In this document: positions 5,805-13,050 of the stretch, in pieces
Layout of the letters: the number at the start of each line of letters is the position of its first letter
How positions within the stretch are numbered: position 1 is the stretch's first letter
NCBI GenBank assembly: GCA_023460175.1
Contig: JAEWRC010000180.1
Location: 1 to 22,697, forward strand
DNA from: Actinomycetes bacterium
GTDB lineage: Bacteria > Actinomycetota > Actinomycetes > Mycobacteriales > Mycobacteriaceae
Length of the DNA: 22,697 nt
Reading direction: 5' to 3'
Position numbers and translations under genes: made by a program
Notes under the pieces: model-generated
Database searches by the model: none
Seen by the model: the letters and a program-made list of their open reading frames with translations, nothing else
Told to the model about the DNA's origin: nothing

Positions 5805-8442
5805 GATCGCGGGACGGGCAGAACTGACGAGTCGGTTGACCGGCGCGTGGGCGAAGACGAGTCGCGGCGGCAGCGACGTCATGGTGCTCCTGGGCGACGC
5901 CGGCATCGGCAAGTCCAGTGTGCTGGCCTGGCTGGCCGGACAGGTCGGGCCATCGGCCCGGACCATCTCGTGCCGGGGCGGCGACGCGACCCCGGCGATG
6001 TCCACAGCGGCCGAAATCGCCGCCGCCCTGGCCATTCCCGCACCGGACACACTGCGCGACGAGTCCGACGCGCTGCGCGCCGCCGACATCCTGCGTGCGG
6101 GCCTCGAACTGGCGCGGACCACCGCACTGCTCATCGATGACATCCACGACGCGGACCCGGCCAGTCGCACCGCGCTGAGCCTCGCCCTGCGTCGGGCGAC
6201 GACCACCGGTGTGCTCGTGGTGATCACCGGCCGGCGGGTGCCCGCGGCCCGCACCTTCGCCGAGGGGTTCGACGTCGGACACCTCGAGGGACTACCCCCG
6301 GACGCGGCCGCCGGCCTCCTGCAGGCAGCCAGCGACGTCACCATCGCCCCGGAGGTGACACGCCAACTGCTGACGATCGCAGACGGCAATCCGCTGGCCC
6401 TGACCCGCCTGCCGAATGCGCTCTCCCCCGAACACCTTTCGGGACTACAGCCACTGCCCGACGACATTCCGTTGCGCGGGGACCTGCACGCGGTGTTCAC
6501 CCGTCAACTCCCGCCGCCGGGCACCCAGGCCCGGGAGTTGCTCGAGCTCGCGGCGGTGTCCGCGGACGGATCGTGGAGCGTGATCGCGGCGGTGCGCGCC
6601 TCGGCCACCCGCGCGCTGCCCCAGCTCGAGGACCTCGGCCTGGCCCACATTCACGACGGCCGACTGGTGCTCCAGCATCCGCTGTTGCGCTCGGCCGTGC
6701 TGCAGGCGATGCCCCAACAACGCTGGCGCGCACTGCACCTGGAGTTCGCCGACCTGGCCGAGCTGCCCGATGACGTCCGACTGATCCACCGCGCCTGCGG
6801 CTCCGTCGGCCCCGACGAAGCGCTGGCCGACGCGGTGGTCGAGACCGCGCGGCTGACCCGGTTGCGCGGCGGCACCGAGGCGGCGGCCCGCCTGCTCGAC
6901 CGAGCCGTCGACCTCACGGCCGACCCACACCGGCGCGGGCAGCTGCAACTCGAGGCCGCCGAATTGCTCGGCACCGCAGGCGAAGCCACCGCCGCCCGCC
7001 ACCGGCTCGAGGTGCTGCTGGCCGACACCGAGCGCCGCGACCTGCACGTCGCGGCGACGCTGATGCTGGCCACCCTCGAGGCGGTCGATGGCGCCCCGGC
7101 CGTCGCCTGGCAACGTCTCGCCGAATGCCTGGCCTTTGCCGCACCGGCCGAACTCGGCCCGATCCACGCCCGGATCGCGGTGCCGCTGGGCATGCTCGGT
7201 CTGGTCAAGGAGATCGTCGCCAACGCCGAAGCGGCCGTGGATCATTGCAAACCGCACACGCCGGCGGCCACCGCCGCGCGCCTGGTGTTGGCGCACGCCG
7301 CCAGCGCCCAGGACGAAGGTCGCGCGGACGAACTCGTCGATGCGTTGCTCCCGATCCCGGACCTGGAGGGCGTCGTCGGCATCGATCCGATGGTCGGCCT
7401 GCACGTCGGCCGGGCGCTGTCGATCGCCGAGCGGTACGACGCGGCGGCCGAGGCCCTGACGGCGCTGGCGACCCAACTCCGCGGCGAGGGTGCCCGGTTG
7501 GCGCTGGCGGTCACCTTCGGGGCGCTCGGCGAAACGCGGATCCGGTCCTCGCGCTTCGATGAGGCCATCGTCAGCCTCGACGAGGCCATCGCCGTGAGCC
7601 TGGCCATCGGACAGCGGGCGTTCGCCCCCTTCTGGTTGTCGTTACGCGGCCGCGTGTACGCCCTGCGGGGTGACGACCGGGCCGCAGCGCAGGCATTCGA
7701 GCTGGGTTTTGCCATCTCCGAAGAACAGAACACCTTCGGCGCCCGCTACTTCCTGCTGGCCAACGCCGGGCTGGCGGCCCTGGGCGCGCAACGCTACGAC
7801 GAGGCCGTCGATCACCTCGAGGAATGCTGGGCATTCGAGCAGACCGCCGGGTTGCTCTCGCCACAGCTGGCACGGTGGCACCCGGATCTGGTCGAGGCCT
7901 ACATCGCGGTCGGACGCCACGAAGAAGCCCGCCCGCCGGCCGACCACCTCACCGCGGTGGCCGCGGCGCCGGGCGCCAGCCGCTGGACCAGGGCCACGGC
8001 ACTACGGACCCGGGCACTGCTGTGCGCCGACGACGACCGCACCCGGGCGCTGCGACTCCTAACCGAGGCCGTCGCGATCTACCACCCGGAGATCGACGCC
8101 TTCGATCGCGCCCGCGCGCTGTTGCTGCTGGCGCGGTTGCACCGCGACGAGGACCAGCGGGCGGCGTGTCGGCGCGACGCGCTCTACGCCTTCCGCCGGC
8201 TGGGGGCCGCGCCGTGGGCAGCGCAGGTGACCCCGCGTGAGCAACCACCAGGCATCGCGGGGCTCACCGAGACCGAGCAGCGTGTGCTCGTCGAGGTCGC
8301 CGAGGGCCTGACGAATCGGCAAATCGCCAAGCGGCTCAATATGAGCACCAAGACAGTGGCCAACCACCTGTATCACAGCTACCGGAAACTCGGCGTGGCC
8401 TCGCGCACCGAAGCGGCCAGGATCCTGTTGCTGAATCAGTAA
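5797..8442 (+). CDS. LAL-type (large ATP-binding) LuxR-family transcriptional regulator
   Basis: This 881-residue protein belongs to the STAND/LAL regulator class. The N-terminal ATPase module has Walker A GDAGIGKS (33-40) and a Walker B stretch TALLIDDIHDAD (109-120). The middle is Ala/Leu-rich helical sequence consistent with TPR-like repeats that in this class sense a ligand or partner protein. The C-terminal 60 residues are a LuxR HTH (LTETEQRVLVEVAEGLTNRQIAKRL ... STKTVANHLYHSYRKLGV). MalT-type relatives bind ATP and an inducer, oligomerise and activate transcription; the inducer here cannot be told. No metabolic gene cluster sits next to it, so targets are unknown. Start at ATG 5797, supported by a -10 just upstream. 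Length is ordinary for the class. Confidence 0.92.
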   Translation: MAGIAGRAELTSRLTGAWAKTSRGGSDVMVLLGDAGIGKSSVLAWLAGQVGPSARTISCRGGDATPAMSTAAEIAAALAIPAPDTLRDESDALRAADILRAGLELARTTALLIDDIHDADPASRTALSLALRRATTTGVLVVITGRRVPAARTFAEGFDVGHLEGLPPDAAAGLLQAASDVTIAPEVTRQLLTIADGNPLALTRLPNALSPEHLSGLQPLPDDIPLRGDLHAVFTRQLPPPGTQARELLELAAVSADGSWSVIAAVRASATRALPQLEDLGLAHIHDGRLVLQHPLLRSAVLQAMPQQRWRALHLEFADLAELPDDVRLIHRACGSVGPDEALADAVVETARLTRLRGGTEAAARLLDRAVDLTADPHRRGQLQLEAAELLGTAGEATAARHRLEVLLADTERRDLHVAATLMLATLEAVDGAPAVAWQRLAECLAFAAPAELGPIHARIAVPLGMLGLVKEIVANAEAAVDHCKPHTPAATAARLVLAHAASAQDEGRADELVDALLPIPDLEGVVGIDPMVGLHVGRALSIAERYDAAAEALTALATQLRGEGARLALAVTFGALGETRIRSSRFDEAIVSLDEAIAVSLAIGQRAFAPFWLSLRGRVYALRGDDRAAAQAFELGFAISEEQNTFGARYFLLANAGLAALGAQRYDEAVDHLEECWAFEQTAGLLSPQLARWHPDLVEAYIAVGRHEEARPPADHLTAVAAAPGASRWTRATALRTRALLCADDDRTRALRLLTEAVAIYHPEIDAFDRARALLLLARLHRDEDQRAACRRDALYAFRRLGAAPWAAQVTPREQPPGIAGLTETEQRVLVEVAEGLTNRQIAKRLNMSTKTVANHLYHSYRKLGVASRTEAARILLLNQ

Positions 8443-8443
8443 G

Positions 8444-8501
8444 GTAGGCTAGCCATCGCACAGGTAATCCGATTCAGTCGGGGATTGAGCCGGAGGTTAA
8501 A
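8444..8501 (+). promoter_or_regulatory. Possible promoter and leader of the small exported protein gene
   Basis: TAGGCT (8444-8449), two bases after the LAL regulator stop codon, fits a mycobacterial -10 and would give a leader of about 45 bases. A strong ribosome-binding site, GGAGG, lies about 8 bases before the GTG at 8502. No convincing -35 is seen, so read-through from the regulator gene is equally possible. Confidence 0.35.
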
Positions 8502-8735
8502 GTGAGCTGGCAGAACATGATTCGCCGAAGCGCGATCGGCGTGATCGCTGCTGCAGTGCCCCTGGGCTTTGCCACCGCCGTCGCTGCCCCAGCGTCTGCG
8601 GGTCCCAATCTTTGCGTGAGCGGCCCGTACGGGTACGCCAGCGCATGCGTGGATGTGCCGGGCGTCAACGTCTGGTACGACGGGCCGCGCGGGCACGGCA
8701 AGGGCAAGCACTGGCGTCACCACAAGGACGACTGA
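8502..8735 (+). CDS. Small exported protein with His/Lys-rich tail, function unknown
   Basis: This 77-residue protein has a Sec signal peptide: basic MIRRS, a hydrophobic core and a cleavage motif ASA|G after residue 33. The mature part is only about 44 residues. It contains two cysteines (38 and 49) that could form one disulfide, an aromatic/Gly-rich core (GPYGYAS, VNVWYDGPRG) and a tail GHGKGKHWRHHKDD with four His and four Lys, which might bind metal or nucleic acid or polyanions. The start is GTG with GGAGG upstream. I do not recognise the family; mycobacteria encode many such small secreted proteins. It ends directly before a strong terminator hairpin. Confidence 0.75.
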   Translation: MSWQNMIRRSAIGVIAAAVPLGFATAVAAPASAGPNLCVSGPYGYASACVDVPGVNVWYDGPRGHGKGKHWRHHKDD

Positions 8736-8740
8736 GTGGT

Positions 8741-8762
8741 CCCGCCGCCCCCGGGCGGCGGG
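8741..8762. terminator. Perfect GC-rich hairpin, bidirectional terminator
   Basis: CCCGCCGCCC (8741-8750) and GGGCGGCGGG (8753-8762) are exact complements separated by CC. The hairpin fills the gap between two convergent genes, starting 6 bases after one stop codon and abutting the other at 8763. It is symmetrical, so it can stop transcription from both sides. There is no T-run, as usual in mycobacteria. Confidence 0.8.
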
Positions 8763-9485
8763 TCACCCTCGTTTCTCGATCACCTGCTGGGCGATCTCGA
8801 CCAGTTTGACGTTGGACGACTGGGACAGTTCGCGCAGCATCTCGAAGGCGCGCACCGCGTCGACGTCGAACCGTTCCATGATGATCCCCTTGGCCTGACC
8901 GATCAGGTCGCGGCTGTTCAACGCCGACTTCAGCTGCTCACCCTGGCGGCTGGCCAGGATGGCCGCCGCGGCGTGCGCGGCCAGCACCTGCCCGAGCGCC
9001 TCGTCCTCGGGTCCGAACGCGTTGGGCCGGGTGCTGAAGATGTTCAGCGCCCCGGCGTTGCGCTGGCTGGTGTACAGCTTGAACGACAGCGCACTGCGCA
9101 TTCCCAGTTCGAGCACGTCGGCCGAGAAGTGCGGCCAGCGTTGCTCGTGCGCGAAGTCGTCGGTGCGCACGATCAGCTCGTCGATCGCCGCCTCCATGCA
9201 GGGGCCCTCGCCGTGCCGAACCTGCAGCGCGTCGATGGAGTACATCAGGTCCGCGGTGGCGGCCTGCGTCTCGAACTTCTCGGCTTTCGTGAACAGCAGG
9301 AACCCGGCCATCTCGGCCCCCGGCAGGACCTCGAGCACCGTGCGGGTGACGCCGTCGAGCACCTGCTCGAGCTGCAACGGTACGGCCAGGTTGCGGGCCA
9401 ACTCCGCCATCTGGTTGGCCAGCGAATGATCCGGTTGGGTGCGCACCACCAAACTGTCGCACATCCGGCCCACCACGATCGTCAA
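8763..9485 (-). CDS. GAF-ANTAR domain RNA-binding regulator
   Basis: This is a predicted signal-responsive antiterminator of 240 residues. The GAF domain spans about 25-180, with motifs FLLFTKAEKFETQAATADL, HGEGPCMEA and RSALSFKLYTSQRNAGALNIFS. The ANTAR domain spans about 185-237 and is marked by SRDLIGQAKGIIMERFDVDAVRAFEMLRELSQ. ANTAR proteins bind paired-hexaloop RNA hairpins and prevent termination; in mycobacteria such proteins act post-transcriptionally. The start is TTG at 9485, directly abutting the stop of the upstream membrane-protein gene, with GAGG 8 bases upstream; the ATG seven codons on is an alternative. It is the third gene of the ABC-F operon, so its signal may be ribosome or membrane stress (inference). 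Confidence 0.9.
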   Translation of the reverse strand: MTIVVGRMCDSLVVRTQPDHSLANQMAELARNLAVPLQLEQVLDGVTRTVLEVLPGAEMAGFLLFTKAEKFETQAATADLMYSIDALQVRHGEGPCMEAAIDELIVRTDDFAHEQRWPHFSADVLELGMRSALSFKLYTSQRNAGALNIFSTRPNAFGPEDEALGQVLAAHAAAAILASRQGEQLKSALNSRDLIGQAKGIIMERFDVDAVRAFEMLRELSQSSNVKLVEIAQQVIEKRG

Positions 9486-9896
9486 TTACGCCGCCTCGAT
9501 GAACGCCCACACCGAGAACGCCACGGCAGCAGCGATACTGGCCGCTCCGATATAGAACCCGTAGCCAAGGGTGACCGCCTCGCCGACGTGCAGGTAGTAG
9601 TACAACCCGGTGAGCCCCCCGAGCACCAGCGAGTTCACCAGCGCGACCACCGCCGCCCACTTCGCCGACAGACCGCGCGCGGTCATGGCCCCGGCCACCA
9701 GCAGCGTCGAGGTGAGCAGGACGATCAACTGCCCGGCGCCGAACCCCGCCGGCAGCGTCATGGCGCCCGCCGTGCCGCCGATCGCGCTGGCCCGGCCACC
9801 GCCGTCGGCGCTCGTCGTCAGCCACGGCAACCAGGCGCTCACCGACAACACTCCCGCGCATAGGGCCACCAACCAGCCGGGACGCACGCGAGTCAT
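9486..9896 (-). CDS. Four-helix membrane protein, function unknown
   Basis: This 136-residue protein is nearly all membrane. Helices are predicted at about 7-27, 53-73, 79-101 and 109-133, with a polar Ser/Asp/Gly loop (28-45) between the first two. The N terminus MTRVRPGW is basic and so probably cytoplasmic. It resembles the many small uncharacterised integral membrane proteins of mycobacteria; no enzymatic motif is visible. The ATG at 9896 overlaps the ABC-F stop codon as ATGA, and its own stop abuts the GAF-ANTAR start, so it is the middle gene of a tightly coupled trio. A longer open frame upstream runs antisense-free but out of frame through the ABC-F gene and is rejected as non-coding. 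Confidence 0.8.
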   Translation of the reverse strand: MTRVRPGWLVALCAGVLSVSAWLPWLTTSADGGGRASAIGGTAGAMTLPAGFGAGQLIVLLTSTLLVAGAMTARGLSAKWAAVVALVNSLVLGGLTGLYYYLHVGEAVTLGYGFYIGAASIAAAVAFSVWAFIEAA

Positions 9897-11443
9897 GCTC
9901 TGAGCGTATCCGTTTCGCGCAATCGCCCTGGCGCCGACATTGCCCAGATCCGGTCCAGCCCGAGGCGCTCGAGGAACCCATCGTCGTGGCTGACCACCAG
10001 CAGGGCCCCGCGGTAGCCGGCCAGCGCGTCGACGAGCTGGTCGACGCTGGTCAGGTCGAGGTTGTTGGTCGGTTCGTCGAGCACGACCAGCTGCGCCGGC
10101 GGTTCGGCGAGCAGCAACCGGGCCAGCACCACCCGGAACCTTTCCCCGCCGGACAGGGTGCCCACCCGGCGGTGCACGGTGTCGCCGCGCAGCAGGAACC
10201 GCGCGAGTTGGCCGCGGACGGTCTCGGCGTCCGCGGTCGGGGCCGCGGCGCGCACCGTGTCCAGGACGGTGGCGTCCTCGTCGAGCCCGTCGAGGCGCTG
10301 CGGGAGGTAGCCGACCCGGTCGGTGCGCAGGCCGGCGCCGCCCAGTAGATCGCGCAGCAGTGTCGTCTTGCCGACCCCGTTGGGGCCGATCAGCGCGATC
10401 CGCTGCGGCCCGGTCACCGTGAGCGTGCCGATCTGGGCGACCGTCCGGCCCGCCGGCAGCTGCGGGTCCGGCAGCTCGACGCGGATGTGCTCGTCGTCGC
10501 GGACCCGTGCCGCGGCGTCCTCGGCGGACTGGCGGGCGGCCCGCAATCGGTCGTCGTGGCCGGTGCGCAGCTTGCCCGCCGACACCTGGGCCGCCGACCC
10601 GCGCATGTTGGCCACGATCTTCGGCAGGCTGTCGCGGTTCTTCTTGGCGGTCCGATTGCGGCGGGCGAGCTTGGTCTCGGCCTCCACCCGCTGGCGCTTC
10701 TCGACCTTGACCGCGTGTTCGGCGGTGCGCACGGCCTGCCGCGCCGCCGACTGCTCGGCGTCCAACTGGGCCCGCCACTGCTGGTAGGGACCGCCGAACA
10801 CCGTGAGCACGCCGTCGTGCAACTCGGCGGTATTCGACATCCGGTCCAGCAGCGCGACGTCGTGGCTGACGACGAGCAACGTGCCCGGCCACTCGGCGAG
10901 CAGGTCGACCAACGCGGCCCGCGCGGTCCGGTCCAGGTTGTTGGTGGGTTCGTCGAGCAGGGTGACCTCGGCGCCGGCCACCCGAACCCCCGCAATGGCC
11001 ACCAGCATCGCCTCGCCACCGGAAATCGAGCCGACGTCGCGGTCGAGGTCCAGATGGCCCAGCCCGAGGTCGGCCAGCAACGCGCGGGTCCGGGCCTCGA
11101 CGTCCCAGTCGTCGCCGATGGTCTCGAAGTGCTCCGCGGCAGCGTCGCCGGCCTCGATGGCGGCCAGTGCGGCGCGGCGCTCGGCGATTCCGAGCAGCTC
11201 AGCGACGGTGGTGCCGACCTCGAGGGTCAGCGTCTGGGGCAGGTAGGCCACCGCGCCGTCGGCGGTGACCGTGCCGCTGCCCGGCCGCAGCAGGCCCGCG
11301 ATGACCCGCAGCAGGGTCGACTTGCCGGACCCGTTGGCGCCGACCAGGCCGGTGCGGCCGGCACCGAAGGTGGCCGTGAGGTCGGACAGCACGACGGTGC
11401 CGTCGGGCCAGGTGAAACCGAGATTGTTGAGAATGACAGACAT
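9893..11443 (-). CDS. ABC-F family ATPase (ribosome-associated, possible antibiotic-resistance type)
   Basis: This 516-residue protein has two fused ABC domains and no membrane segment, the ABC-F architecture. Domain one has Walker A GANGSGKST (35-43), an unusual signature ISGGE (140-144) and Walker B LLDEPTNNLD (162-171). Domain two has Walker A GPNGVGKTT (353-361), signature LSGGE (430-434) and VLDEPTNNLD (454-463). The ~100-residue linker (about 225-325) is highly basic and charged, as in the P-site tRNA interaction motif that reaches into the ribosome. ABC-F proteins either adjust translation (EttA-like) or dislodge ribosome-targeting antibiotics; which applies here cannot be decided from sequence alone. 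ATG 11443 is chosen over an upstream TTG because AGGAG lies 4 bases before it. A short upstream ORF precedes it. Confidence 0.92.
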   Translation of the reverse strand: MSVILNNLGFTWPDGTVVLSDLTATFGAGRTGLVGANGSGKSTLLRVIAGLLRPGSGTVTADGAVAYLPQTLTLEVGTTVAELLGIAERRAALAAIEAGDAAAEHFETIGDDWDVEARTRALLADLGLGHLDLDRDVGSISGGEAMLVAIAGVRVAGAEVTLLDEPTNNLDRTARAALVDLLAEWPGTLLVVSHDVALLDRMSNTAELHDGVLTVFGGPYQQWRAQLDAEQSAARQAVRTAEHAVKVEKRQRVEAETKLARRNRTAKKNRDSLPKIVANMRGSAAQVSAGKLRTGHDDRLRAARQSAEDAAARVRDDEHIRVELPDPQLPAGRTVAQIGTLTVTGPQRIALIGPNGVGKTTLLRDLLGGAGLRTDRVGYLPQRLDGLDEDATVLDTVRAAAPTADAETVRGQLARFLLRGDTVHRRVGTLSGGERFRVVLARLLLAEPPAQLVVLDEPTNNLDLTSVDQLVDALAGYRGALLVVSHDDGFLERLGLDRIWAMSAPGRLRETDTLRA

Positions 11444-11474
11444 GGCGCTCCTGCGGAGGGAAGGCGGCCGGGGG

Positions 11475-11507
11475 TCAGCGTGCGAAGGCAACCCTGCTGT
11501 CGATCAT
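11475..11507 (-). CDS. Candidate ten-codon leader peptide (uORF) upstream of the ABC-F gene
   Basis: ATG at 11507 opens a reading frame encoding MIDSRVAFAR, ending in TGA at 11475-11477, 31 bases before the ABC-F ATG. The ATG sits exactly 7 bases after a -10-like TACCGT, so it could be translated from a leaderless mRNA. Short peptides upstream of antibiotic-resistance ABC-F and erm genes are known to control them by ribosome stalling. Coding status here is inferred from position only; ten codons carry no statistical weight by themselves. Confidence 0.4.
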   Translation of the reverse strand: MIDSRVAFAR

Positions 11508-11514
11508 GGGCACC

Positions 11515-11545
11515 ACGGTAGGCAACGTCGCCGCACGGCGGCAAC
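11515..11545. promoter_or_regulatory. ABC-F operon promoter with internal dyad
   Basis: On the minus strand TACCGT (11520-11515) fits a -10 and TTGCCG (11544-11539) a weak -35, with 18 bp between. A 19-bp dyad, GTTGCCGCCGTGCGGCGAC (plus-strand 11527-11545), overlaps the -35 and spacer; its 8-base arms pair at 7 positions around a CGT centre. The dyad also lies just upstream of the divergent cupin promoter, so a bound protein could affect both. Confidence 0.45.
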
Positions 11546-11555
11546 CGAATTTCCC

Positions 11556-11567
11556 TAGGCTGGGACG
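11556..11567 (+). promoter_or_regulatory. Leaderless promoter -10 for the DUF985 cupin gene
   Basis: TAGGCT (11556-11561) is followed by six bases and the ATG at 11568. Hexamer and spacing match the mycobacterial leaderless pattern; there is no Shine-Dalgarno sequence before the ATG. Confidence 0.55.
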
Positions 11568-12005
11568 ATGAAAGAGCTCCCGGACTGGGCCCGGCACCTC
11601 GACCTCGCGCCGCACCCCGAGGGCGGCTTCTTCAAGGAGACCTGGCGCAGCGAACTGAGCATCGGCGCCTCGGGGCTACCCCCGGAATATGCCGGGGCGC
11701 GCAACGCCGGGACGGCCATCCTGTTCCTGCTGCTCGCCGGCCAGCAGTCGGCGTGGCACACCGTGCGCAGCACCGAGCTGTGGCTCTACCACCGCGGCGG
11801 GCCGCTACTGCTCGAGTCCGGCGCCGAAACCGACACCGCGACAACCTATTTACTGGGCAGCGACATCGCCGCCGGGGAGAAACCACAGATCGTCGTGCCG
11901 CCGGGGCACTGGCAGCGCGCGCGGCCCCGCGGCGACGAGCCCTGCCTGGTGAGTTGCGTGGTGGTGCCCGGTTTCGATTTCGCCGACTTCACGATGCACG
12001 CTTGA
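11568..12005 (+). CDS. DUF985 (cupin_5) family protein
   Basis: This 145-residue single-domain cupin is the full length of the DUF985 family. The family opening LDLAPHPEGGFFKETWRS is clear (residues 11-28), followed by a beta-strand-rich core with AWHTVRSTELWLYHRGGPLLL, where His and Glu residues (WHTVRSTE, YHRG) are likely metal or ligand positions. VPPGHWQRARP and a final CVVVPGFDFADFTMHA complete the barrel. The biochemical role is unsettled; some annotations suggest sugar epimerase-like folds, but nothing here proves that. It is divergent from the ABC-F operon with 124 bp between and followed after 34 bp by the DUF6325-like gene. Start at ATG 11568, probably leaderless. Confidence 0.88.
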   Translation: MKELPDWARHLDLAPHPEGGFFKETWRSELSIGASGLPPEYAGARNAGTAILFLLLAGQQSAWHTVRSTELWLYHRGGPLLLESGAETDTATTYLLGSDIAAGEKPQIVVPPGHWQRARPRGDEPCLVSCVVVPGFDFADFTMHA

Positions 12006-12039
12006 CCGGCAACGTCGATGCAGCTGGTAGAAACGAGCA

Positions 12040-12390
12040 ATGCAGCAGCTGGTGATCGAGTTCAGTGAACCGTCCGCAGCGAGAGGCGGATTCGACCGTC
12101 TTCTCGAACTCGCGAGCGCGGGTGAGATCGAGATAGCCGACCTGGAGTTCGTCCACAGCATTGCCGGGGTGGCCAGCACCGTGGCCGCCGACCGGGTGGA
12201 CCCGCGGCTGGCCGAGTTGGACGGGGCAGCCTCCGGCCTGATCAGCCGACACGACCTGGACGCGGTGGCCGCCGAACTGCCGCACGGCCACACCGCGGCC
12301 ATGCTGGTCTACCGCGGCAGCACCCCCGATGCCGCCGTGCAGGCCTGGACCGACGGCGGCTCGGCGGTCAGAACGCTGCCCGCGCGTTAA
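12040..12390 (+). CDS. DUF6325 (DUF1269-like) family protein
   Basis: This 116-residue soluble protein matches the pattern I know for DUF6325: an opening beta strand (QQLVIEFSEPS), IEIADLEFVHSIAG, then AELDGAASGLISRHDLDAVAAELPHGHTAAMLVYRG, and a final helix-strand. Function is unknown; relatives in actinobacteria often sit with stress or membrane proteins. Its stop TAA is part of the -10 hexamer of the devR gene downstream, so its transcription may interfere with, or feed into, devR. In M. tuberculosis the gene before devR is a universal-stress protein instead. The start ATG 12040 has a near-fit hexamer TAGAAA 6 bases upstream and no ribosome-binding site. Confidence 0.7.
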   Translation: MQQLVIEFSEPSAARGGFDRLLELASAGEIEIADLEFVHSIAGVASTVAADRVDPRLAELDGAASGLISRHDLDAVAAELPHGHTAAMLVYRGSTPDAAVQAWTDGGSAVRTLPAR

Positions 12391-12399
12391 TCTAGCCGG
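12388..12399 (+). promoter_or_regulatory. Leaderless promoter -10 for devR overlapping the upstream stop codon
   Basis: TAATCT (12388-12393) contains the TAA stop (12388-12390) of the preceding gene and lies six bases before the GTG at 12400. I looked for a DosR box (GGGAC-type dyad) between the DUF6325 gene and devR and found none, so autoregulation of the Rv3134c-devR type is not evident. Confidence 0.5.
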
Positions 12400-13050
12400 G
12401 TGATCTCGGTTTTCCTGGTCGACGACCACGAAGTTGTCCGGCGGGGGCTGGCCGACCTGCTCAGCGGCGATCCGGACCTCACGGTCGTCGGGGAGGCGGG
12501 CTCGGTGGCCGAGGCCAAGGCGCGGATCCCCGCCGCCAACCCCGACGTGGCCGTGCTCGACGTGCGCCTGCCCGACGGCAACGGCATCGACCTGTGCCGG
12601 GACCTGCTGGCCGCCCACGATCAGCTGCGCTGCCTCATCCTGACCTCCTACACCGACGAGCAGTCGATGCTCGACGCCATCCTGGCCGGCGCCAGCGGCT
12701 ACGTCGTCAAGGACATCCGCGGAATGGAGCTGGCCAAGGCCATCAAGGAGGTGGGCGCGGGAAAGTCGTTGCTGGACAACCGCGCGGCCGCCGCACTGAT
12801 GTCCAAGCTGCGGGAGGACACCCGCGACGCCGAACCCGAGGACCCCCGGTTGCGCGATCTGACGCAGACCGAGCGCACGCTGCTCGACCTGCTCGGCGAG
12901 GGACTGACCAACCGGGAGATCGGCGAACGGATGTTCCTGGCCGAGAAGACCGTCAAGAACTACGTCTCGCGGCTGCTGGCCAAGCTGGGCATGCACCGGC
13001 GCACCCAGGCCGCGCTGCTGGCCGCCGAGCTGCGGCAGGGCCGTGAGTAG
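12400..13050 (+). CDS. devR: DevR/DosR-like NarL-family response regulator
   Basis: This 216-residue response regulator is very close to M. tuberculosis DevR (DosR), the master regulator of the hypoxia/NO dormancy response. The receiver domain is residues 1-120. Acidic pocket Asp8/Asp9 (VDDHEVVRRGL), phospho-acceptor Asp54 (VLDVRLPDGNGIDLCRDLL), switch Thr (ILTSYT) and Lys104 (YVVKDIRGMEL) are all present. The LuxR-type HTH (about 148-212) keeps the DevR recognition segment FLAEKTVKNYVSRLLAKLGM, which contacts GGGAC-type boxes. The linker between domains differs from the M. tuberculosis protein as I remember it, with an acidic EDTRDAEPEDP stretch. It overlaps the kinase gene by 8 bases. Start GTG 12400 is placed by the -10 six bases upstream. 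Whether this is the genome's main DevR or a paralogue cannot be decided from this window. Confidence 0.9.
   Translation: MISVFLVDDHEVVRRGLADLLSGDPDLTVVGEAGSVAEAKARIPAANPDVAVLDVRLPDGNGIDLCRDLLAAHDQLRCLILTSYTDEQSMLDAILAGASGYVVKDIRGMELAKAIKEVGAGKSLLDNRAAAALMSKLREDTRDAEPEDPRLRDLTQTERTLLDLLGEGLTNREIGERMFLAEKTVKNYVSRLLAKLGMHRRTQAALLAAELRQGRE

Noticed and set aside
8464..8488. Possible hairpin (CCGA-TTCAG-TCGG with AAT/ATT flanks) in the leader of the small exported protein gene
   Set aside because: Only four contiguous base pairs and a bulge; not better than chance at this GC content.
8736..9863. Plus-strand open frame (375 codons) opposite the GAF-ANTAR gene
   Set aside because: No domain, starts inside the terminator region, and the minus-strand gene has clear GAF and ANTAR motifs.
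11444..11491. TTG-initiated N-terminal extension of the ABC-F protein
   Set aside because: The extension has no family counterpart, and AGGAG lies 4 bases before the ATG at 11443; the TTG also overlaps the candidate uORF.
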